Below are positions 47,701 through 56,700 of a stretch of 64,000 nt of DNA, one piece after another (the stretch's first letter is position 1; each line of letters starts with the position of its first letter). Origin of the DNA: Prosthecobacter sp. SYSU 5D2 (GTDB taxonomy: Bacteria; Verrucomicrobiota; Verrucomicrobiia; Verrucomicrobiales; Verrucomicrobiaceae); assembly GCF_039655865.1 (NCBI RefSeq), contig NZ_JBBYXL010000012.1, positions 62,001 through 126,000 of the forward strand, written 5' to 3'. Made by a program: the position numbers and the translations under genes. Under the pieces are notes generated by a model. That model was not told the DNA's origin, searched no databases, and saw nothing but the letters and a program-made list of their open reading frames with translations.

Positions 47701-50700
47701 TAAGGTGCTGTGCCTCCGGTGGCGGTCAGTTGCTGGTTATACAGCGCTAGCCGCGTGGCATCTGGAAGAGTCGCAGGAGTGATCACCGGCACCGGGCAGG
47801 CGACGGAGAAGGTATAAGCCCTACCACCCATGGTTCCATTGCTGTCCCCTGCCCTGACATGGAATGCATAGGTCCCAGGTGGGGATGTTGGCGTGCCACT
47901 GAGCTGACCGGTGGACGGGTTCAGGCTGAGGCCCTGAGGCATGCCCTGGTTGCCGGTCTGCGTCATCGCGTAACGCGTCTGGATTTCCGCCAGAGTCAGC
48001 GCGCGGTTATAGACGAGCAGCTCATCCACACCGCCCTTCCAGGGACCGTCGGCAATACCGCCACCGATCAGCACTGAAGTATTGCTGTGATTGATGCTAC
48101 CCGTGAATGGATTGCTGGAAACCAGGGCACCATTGACATAAAGCCGCATCGTGCTGCCGTCATAGGTGGCCACCACATGCTGCCAAGTACCAGCAGTCAG
48201 CGTGGTCGTTACACGGTTACTGCCGCGGTCATTGATCCAGAAGCCGAAGGTATCCGTGCCAAGCAGGCCGAGGCCGTAGCCGTCATTCCCGAAGGAGGAA
48301 GTCGTTTTGGAAATGACGCTGCCGCCGGAGTTCATCGGCGAGCTAGGATTCACCCAGGCTTCCAGCGTCAGCAAAGCCGGACGCAATTCCGCCGAATCGG
48401 CCACGGCGACGTAATCATCCACGCCGTCGAAAACAAAAGCCTGACCAATGCGACCTGGTGCATAAGCCGTGCCTTCAAAGGCGGTGCCCGCATCCATGCC
48501 CACCACGGTCGCCGCGCTGTTTTCTCCAGGCCACCAGGCCACCGCACCGGAAGGGATGGCGGGTGCGACGCTCCAGGCATAGGGAGCAGTGCCGCCGGTG
48601 GCCGTCAGGGACTGGGTGTAAGGTGCATACTGGATACCGGCAGGCAGGGTTTCCGGACTGATGGCAATGACGCCCTGAATGACACGCAGAGTGTAGCTGC
48701 GGGCTCCGAAGCAGCCTGTGCTGTCAGCTGCACGAACGGTGAAATCATAGTCGCCCAGGAAAGCAGAAGGGGCAACGGTGCCGGACAGAACTCCAGCCTC
48801 TGAGAGAGCCAGGCCATCCGGCAGGCTGCCCGCACTGATGGAATAAAGATAAGGGCCGGTTCCGCCTGTGGCATTCAGATTGACCGTATAGACCAAGTTG
48901 CGCGTCGCCGCGCCGAGAACGGCAGGATTGATGATGATGGAGGGGCAGGCACGGAACCCAAAGTCAATGGTGTTTTCCGTATTGGTGCTGCCGCTGTTAC
49001 CGGGTTCATTGCCTGCGGTTAGTGTAATGAAAGGGCTGTAAGCAGCCGTGCCGACTCCGCCGGGCTGCAGGGCGTTGCTGTCATTGTCCTCGCCGTTGTC
49101 ATTGGGGTCCGCAACGGCACTGACGAGCGGGTAGGTGTTGCCGGGTTCGGGAATGCGGACACGGTAAACCCCAGGCGTAAAGACCAGCATGGAATACACG
49201 CCGTTGCTGTTGGTCGTTGTGGTGGCCACCACGGCATCGGCCTGGTTGAGCAGTTCCACAGCCAGACCGCCAATGCCCGCTTCAGAGGCACTGTCAAACA
49301 CGCCGTTATTATTCGTGTCCGCCCAGACCAGGTTGCCGATGGAGATGCCGCTGAAGAGGCCAAAGTCCACACTCAGATCCGTGTTGGCATTGGTATCCCC
49401 GTCATTCACGGGCTCCTGGCCTGCATTCAGGCTGATGACGGGGCTGATCAGCGGAGTGCCGGGTCCGCCTGGCTGGCTGCCGTTGTTGTCATTGTTGATG
49501 CCATTGTCCAGGGTCACCGGAGTTCCTCCTGTGACAGGCAGGCTGGAGGGCGGTATGACCTGGACCACGTAACGACCCTCCGACAGGTCAGAGAACTGGT
49601 AGCTGCCGGTGGTGGAGGTGGTGGTGCTGCTGATGAGCACGTCATCCGAATTGCCTGCTGTGAGGTCGGTGCTGCGATAAAGCTGGACCGTGACGCCGCT
49701 GCGGCCCAGCTCGCTGCTGTCCTTGAGACCGTTGTTGTTAACGTCATTCCAGACCAGGTTGCCCAAGGCCAGCGTATTGACGGTGGAGATCTGGCAGAGG
49801 GAAACGTAATCTACCACCAGGGAGCCGCCGGAAAGCGCGCTGCCAAGGACAATGCTGGCGGTATCTATCTGGGCTGCGGTGGCCCCTGGGGCAATGCGGA
49901 AGCGCCAGGTGAGCTGCCGCCATTCGGGCTGGACGCCATTATTCACTGCCTCGGACCAGTTGTTATACTCGGAAGGACCGAAGCTGTTCAGGGAGCCTGA
50001 AGTGACGGGCAGGTCGCAGCATTGCTGCTCGCCCGGACCAGAGATGATCATCTCCGACTGGGGCACGGTGTATTGGGAAAAGGTGCCCTGGGAAGGGCCG
50101 CTGATGACCTGAAACACGGGTGCGTTTGCCCCCATGTCCCAGGAAACGGAGGCCGGGGCCGTGCTGGCATTGGCCGCCCATACGGAAAGCTGGTATTCCC
50201 GGCCTGCCACCAGGGCAGAACTCCAGGCGCCGCCGCCTGCGGCGCGGAGGCTGACACGGGCATTACTGCCCTGAAGCAGGAGATGACGGCGGCCATGGCG
50301 CGACTTGAGGCTTTCCAGCCACGAAACCTGCCCGCCGCTGCTGCCGGCGAGGACTTGTACCCGCTGGATAGGTTCACCCAAACCACTGGTGGCATTGCTG
50401 GCGGCAGACCACTGATAAGCATTGATCCCGCTGCCCAGCCCGGTGCCTGTGCCGTTGTAACCAAGCACGCTCGTGGCCGTGCCAGTGCTGTTGGGCAGTT
50501 GCTGGAACTCAAAGCTGGGGTTGTCAAAGAAGTTGGTGACGTAGCAGGCATCCAGGTTGGCAAAGCCTAAATCCACGGTGGAATCTGAATCCGTACTGTC
50601 ACCGTCCACGGCTGCGGCCGGCTCCCCAGCCGGGCTGAGGACGATCACCGGACTGACGACCTGCGTGCCTCGGCCTCCGGGCTGGAGGGCATTGCTGTCA

Positions 50701-53700
50701 TTGTCCACGCCATTGTCCAGATTCACCGCTGCGGTGCTGACGGATGGGTAGTGCAAAGGTGGCACCGGAACACGCACATAGTAGCTTCCTGGGACCAGAT
50801 CCACAAACTGGTAGCGGCCAGTGGCATCGGTGATCACATCTTCCGCCGCTTTCTGGTCGTCTCCACCGCCGTTGTCACGGATGCCGTCTCCGCCCGGTGT
50901 CCAGAGTTCCACCCGCAGACCAGGGATGCCGCTTTCTCCAGACTGGCGCTGGCCGTCATTGTTCATGTCCACCCAGACCAGGTTGCCAAGGCTCAGGCTG
51001 CGTGTCCCCACGGTGTAACTTTGCGTCACCTCGCAGCCCTGGCTGTCGGTGACTTTGATGATGAAACTGGACGCACCGGTCGCAGAAGGCATGCCGGTAA
51101 GAGTTCCGCTGCTGCTGAGGGACAGACCGGCAGGCAGCGTCCCGGAGGCCAGACTCCAGGTCCGTGGAGCATTCCCCCCTGTGGCAGTAAGGGTGCGGTT
51201 ATAGCTGACCCCCAGATACGCGTCCGGCAGGCTGGAGGGGGAGATGGTGATGGCCGGGCAGGCGGCGCCCAGGGTATAGCTGCGGGTTCCGGAGCAGCCG
51301 GTGGCATCCGTGGCACGCACAGTAAAGGAGGTGCCGATGCTGCTGCTGGGCGTCCCGCTGATGACCCCGGAATTGGGGTTCAAGCTAAGCCCGGCAGGCA
51401 GGCTGCCTGCTGCCAGGCTCCAAGTATAGCTCTGCCATTGAGTGATGGGCTGCGAGGTGGTGATGCCTGGTCCAGTCCAATAAAGCTGGGCAACAGCACC
51501 GCCGCCATTTTCATAGTATTCCACCTTCACTGGCACGGCGATCCCGGCGGTCAGGGAGACGGAGGCAGAGTTGTTCGTGGGCGACTGGTCCACCCAGCGG
51601 TTGATGACCAGTACATTGTTCACCCACAGACGGATGCCGTCATCCGTGGTGGTTCTGAAAGTATAAGAACCGGTGGCGGGAGGTACCAAATTGCCTGTCC
51701 AGCGAACGGAAAAGACATTGGCCGGGACTGCAGGATCAGGTGAGCCGTTCCCCCAATTGAAATCAATGGCAGGGTCCTTGCGGGTCAGCAGCAGCGTATT
51801 GAAATTCAGACCGGAATAGTATTCCCCCGTCAGGCCGATGACCGGCGAGGCCGCAAGCGGCTGGCTGTAAGGCACGCCGACGGAGGGCGCTGGCAGGCTT
51901 TCAGGAGTGACGGTCACGGCAGGGCAACCCGCCTCAATGGTATATTCACGTGTGCCTTCGCAGCCCTGCCAGTCACGGGCTCTGACCGTGAAAGTGGCCG
52001 AATCCGAATTGGCGAGCACACCGCTGATCACTCCGGTGACGGAATCCAGCACCAGCCCCTGAGGCAGGCTGCCGCTGACCACCGACCACTCATAGGCGGT
52101 CCACTCCGTAATGATTTTCTGAGCGAAGGACGGCCCGGTCCATTCCAGGGAGACCACAGCATCCCCGCCGTTTTCATAATACTCCAGGCGCACAGGCACC
52201 GGCACGCCGCCGGTCAGGCTGACGATGGCATTGTATGCGGTGGCTCCCTGGTCTTTCCACTGGTCAATGACAAGCACATCATTGACCCACAACCGCACTC
52301 CGTCATCCGCCCTGGCCCGGAAGTTATAGCTGCCGGTTGAAGGCGGCAAAACGGTCCCTGTCCAGCGGACTGAAAAGTTATCCTCGGGAATGGACGTATC
52401 CGGCGAACCGCCGCCCCAGGCAAAATTGATTTCCGTATCCTGACGGGTCAGGGCCAGGTTTTCAAAGTTGCGGCCGATGTAATACTGCCCCTGCAAACCG
52501 GCCGCGAAGTCGCCGGTAAGCTTTTGGGAATAAGAGGCACCGGCAATGGTGGAAGGCAGCGTGGCCGGAAAGATGTTTACCGGCGGACAGCCGGCGGAGA
52601 ATGAATAGGCGCGCGTGCCGGTGCAGCCGTTGGCATCGGTGATTCTGACGATGAAACTGGTGGTGGCAGCGGTAGTGGCTCTGCCGCTGATAACACCGGC
52701 GGAACTCAAAGTCAGGCCGGCAGGTAGGCTGCCGGTGGTGATGGCATAAGTATAGGGAGCGGTGCCGCCTGAGCCGCTGAGCGTCTGCGAATAAGCGGTG
52801 CCCACATTGGCTGAAGGCAGGGAGGAAGGTGAGATGGTGAGGACAGGGCAGACTTTGAAGGAGACGGTGACCGAGCCCTGGCAGCCGCCTGCATCTGTGG
52901 CCCGGAAGGTGATGGATGCCCCCGCGCCATTGGCGGTGGTGGCTTTGCCGGTGATGGCTCCGGTGCTTGCATTCAGGGTGAGACCTGCAGGAAGGGTGCC
53001 GCTGCTGACCGTCCAGGAATAAGGAGCGGTGCCGCCCGTCGCCGCCAGGGTCTGGTTATACGTGACGCCCACAGAAGCCGCAGGCAGGGTAACCGGTGTC
53101 AAAGAAAGGGCGGGACAGGTCGGAGTGAGGGTATAATCTCGCTCCCCCTGGCAGCCATTGGCATCCGTGGCACGGACGGTGAAAGAGGCCGCCGTCTGGC
53201 TGGTGGCCGCACCGGTGATGGCTCCGGTGCCTGTGTTAAAGCTGAGCCCCGATGGCAGGCTGCCGCTGCTGATGGCATACACGTATGGAGCCACGCCGCC
53301 CGTGGCAGTGACACTTTGACTGTAGGTCGTGCCCACTGCCGGGGCAGCCAGGGAAACAGGCGAAAGATTAATAACCGGACAGACACGAAGGAGCAATACC
53401 CGGCTGACCTGGCAGCCACTGGCATCCGTGGCCCGGAAAGTGATGGAACTGCCGCTGCCGTTGCCTGCTGTCGGCGTGCCTGAAATGACGCCTGAAGTGG
53501 AAAGAATGAGCCCGCCTGGCAGGCTGCCGGAGGTGACTGTCCAGGTGTAAGGTCCGGAACCGCCGCTGACATTGAGTGACTGGTTATAGGAACTGCCCGC
53601 AGCCCCGACTGGCAGGCTGCTGGTATTGATAGTGAGCACCGGACAGGACGGTGTGAGGGTGTAGCTGCGGGTGCCGGTACAGCCGGCAGCATCCGTCGCC

Positions 53701-56700
53701 CGAATCACAAAGCTGGCAGTGGCGGTCGTATTGGGCACTCCCGCCATCGCTCCGGTGGAGGGATTCAGTGTGGCCCAGGCAGGCAGGGAGCCGCTGCTCA
53801 CCGCAAAGGTGTATGGAGCCACCCCGCCGCTGGCGCTGAAGAATTGGGAGTATCCAGTCCCCGTCACCGGAACTGGAAGTGATGCGGGACTGACCGTGAT
53901 GGTGGGACACTGAACCGTGACCCGGTAGTCTTCCACCTCCCCCAGACCATGGGCACCGGTGGCAGGGATGGAGGCCTGGGAGCTGATGCGCAGACGTACC
54001 CCCACCGGCTGACCGGTGGTGGCGGTGACGGGGACATTGATGGTAAAGGAGCGGGACTGCACGCTGCCGCTAGTGGCGAGGGTGGTTTCTGGGATAACAC
54101 GTTCATTGCTTTCCAGCGTGCCGTTGTTATTCCAGTCAATCCATCCCGTCAGATAGGCATTGGCACCGCTGTTGTTGAACAGGCTCAATGTGAGAGTGCT
54201 GCTGGCCCCGATCGTGAAAGACGGCATGACACTGTCTTCATCATCCGTCCCGCTGGCATCATCACCGGTGGCCGTGGCATTGGCGAGGTTGGAATCTTCC
54301 GCATCGGTGGGGTTGGTGCCGATGCGCAGGCTGCTGGTCACGATGCTGCTGGCGATGCCAAAGGGGGCGTGATCGCCATAATCCAGCGGTGCGGGCAGCA
54401 GGGTCACGATGTAATCTTCCACCTCACCGGTACCGCCGGAGCCGGCAGAAGAGACATTGTTCACATCGCTGATGCGGAACCGCATGCCCACTACTCCAGG
54501 TGTGACATCCTGAGGAACCGTGATGGAGAAGTTCTGCGTGGCACCATTGGTGCCGTTTGGCACCGGCTGGTTGTTGATGACCTTCTCACCGGGATCCGTG
54601 AGATCGCCGTTCTGATTGGCATCCAGCCAGGCGCTGACGTACGCCGTGCTGCCGGAGGTGTTTAGCAGCTTCACGGGAATGGTCACCGTGCTGCCCGCCA
54701 CCAGCGTCTTCGGCATGGTGACGCCGTCCTCATCGTCAATGTCATCAATGTCATCCCCGTTGGCATTCATGTTCGCCCGGGAAGAGTTTTCCGTGTCCAC
54801 CTCATTGCCCAGGCGGATGGTGGTGCTCCAGGTGCTGTTGGCTGAGGCAAAGCCGGCATAGTCACCAAAGTCCTGGGTGGAGGGCTTGCAGTCTGAAAAG
54901 GCCACCGCATGCGGGCCGCTCAGGCTGGTGGTGATCCTGCGAAGAAGGCTGCCATCCGGGGTGAAGACTTCCAGTTCATTTTGCGCATAATCCACCACGT
55001 AGAGATTGCCATCGGGCCCCCATTTGATGCCGGAATACGGCTGGGAGCCGGAATTCATCGTCACAAAAGTGGAACGTGTACCTGCAGGCAGGGTAATGGC
55101 ATCCACGCGGCCGTTGTTGGCATTGTTGTTGCGGACGTTGACATACAGCCGGTCATCCGGCCCCCAGGCCATGCCACGGGGGAATTCACCGGAGGGCCAG
55201 GTGGCCACGGTGGAAATCAAGGTGCCGCTGCTGTTGTACTTGCGCAATGAACCGCCGGAAATGTTCTGGGTGACATACAAAAAGCCCTCTTCATCAAAGA
55301 CCAGGCCGGCCGGACTGCTGGTGCTGAGAACTGTGCCGAGCACCGCCCCTGTCGTCTGGTTAAAACGAAGCACATTACCGGCATTCTGGTTGGCAATGTA
55401 GATGCTGGAATCCTGGCCGACGGCCATCTGGTAGGGGAAGTTCAGCCCCCTGCCAGCGGGAACGAGGGTGCTGATCAAGGCACCGGTAAAGGGATCGTGC
55501 TTGGTGATGGTATTGGCGGAGCCGTTGGCCACCAGGAGGGTGTTGTCGCTGACGCGGTATCCATAGTTAGGCGCGCTCAGGCCGGAGGGAGACCAGGTGG
55601 CCAGGTGAGAACCGTTTTCACCGTTGAAACGGCTCATCGTGTTGTTGTTATAATTGACAACAATCACGGCAAAGGAAGGACAGAGGCTGCTGACGGTGAC
55701 GAGGTGGTCTTCCACCTCCCCTTGTCCGCTTGACCCGGTCGGCCCTGGATTGGAAGTGCTGGTCAGTCTTACCCGTGCACCGATCTGGCCTTCCTTCGCA
55801 TCAGCAGGGACGGTGAAGTTGATCACCCGGTTGGCGTTGTTCGTGCCATTCGAGACGGCGAGATTGCTCGCCACCCGCTCGCTGTTGGTGAGGTTTCCAT
55901 CACCATCCCAGTCAATCCACATATTGAGGCGGGCGCTGCCGCCGCGGGTGTTGGTGACGCGAACGGTCGCCGACCCTGCCTGCCCTTGGACGAGGGGTGT
56001 GAAGGTCACACCGTCTTCATCATCCACTCCAAAGTCATCATCCCCGGTGGCCGTTTCATTGGTGATGGCACCGCCTTCTGCATCCACCAGGGAACCGATG
56101 CGAAGGCGGCTGTTGACCGTGCTGCTGGCAGCACCAAAGAGGCTGTAGTCACCAAAGTCCGAGCTGGCCGAATTGATCTTGAGCGAATAGGCGCGGGTGC
56201 CGGTGCAGCCGTTGGCATCGGTGGCACGGACGATGAATGATGAGGTGGCGGCCGTGGTGGGCAGGCCAGTGATGGCACCGCTGGCCGGGTCCAAAGAGAG
56301 CCCGGCGGGCAGGCTGCCGCTGCTGACAGTATAAGTATGCGGCGGGGTCCCGGTGGAGGCATTCACGGTGGCATTGTAAGCCAGGCCCAAGGTTCCATTG
56401 GAAAAGGAAGTGGGTGTCATGGTGATGACCGGACAGACGACCAGCTGCATCTGGACTGAAACTTGGCAGCCGATGCTGTCTGTGGCCCGCAGGGTGAAAG
56501 AGGCACCGCTATTGGCGCTGGTGGATTTACCACTGATGACACCAGTGGAGGTGTTGAGGGTCATCCCTGACGGCAGGCTGCCACTGGCTATGGCCCAGGC
56601 ATATGGCCCGGAGCCACCGCTGGCGGTGAATGTCTGACTGTAGTTGACATTAATGGTGGCATTTGGCGGGGCCTGTGGGGAAACTGCCAGAACACCGCAG

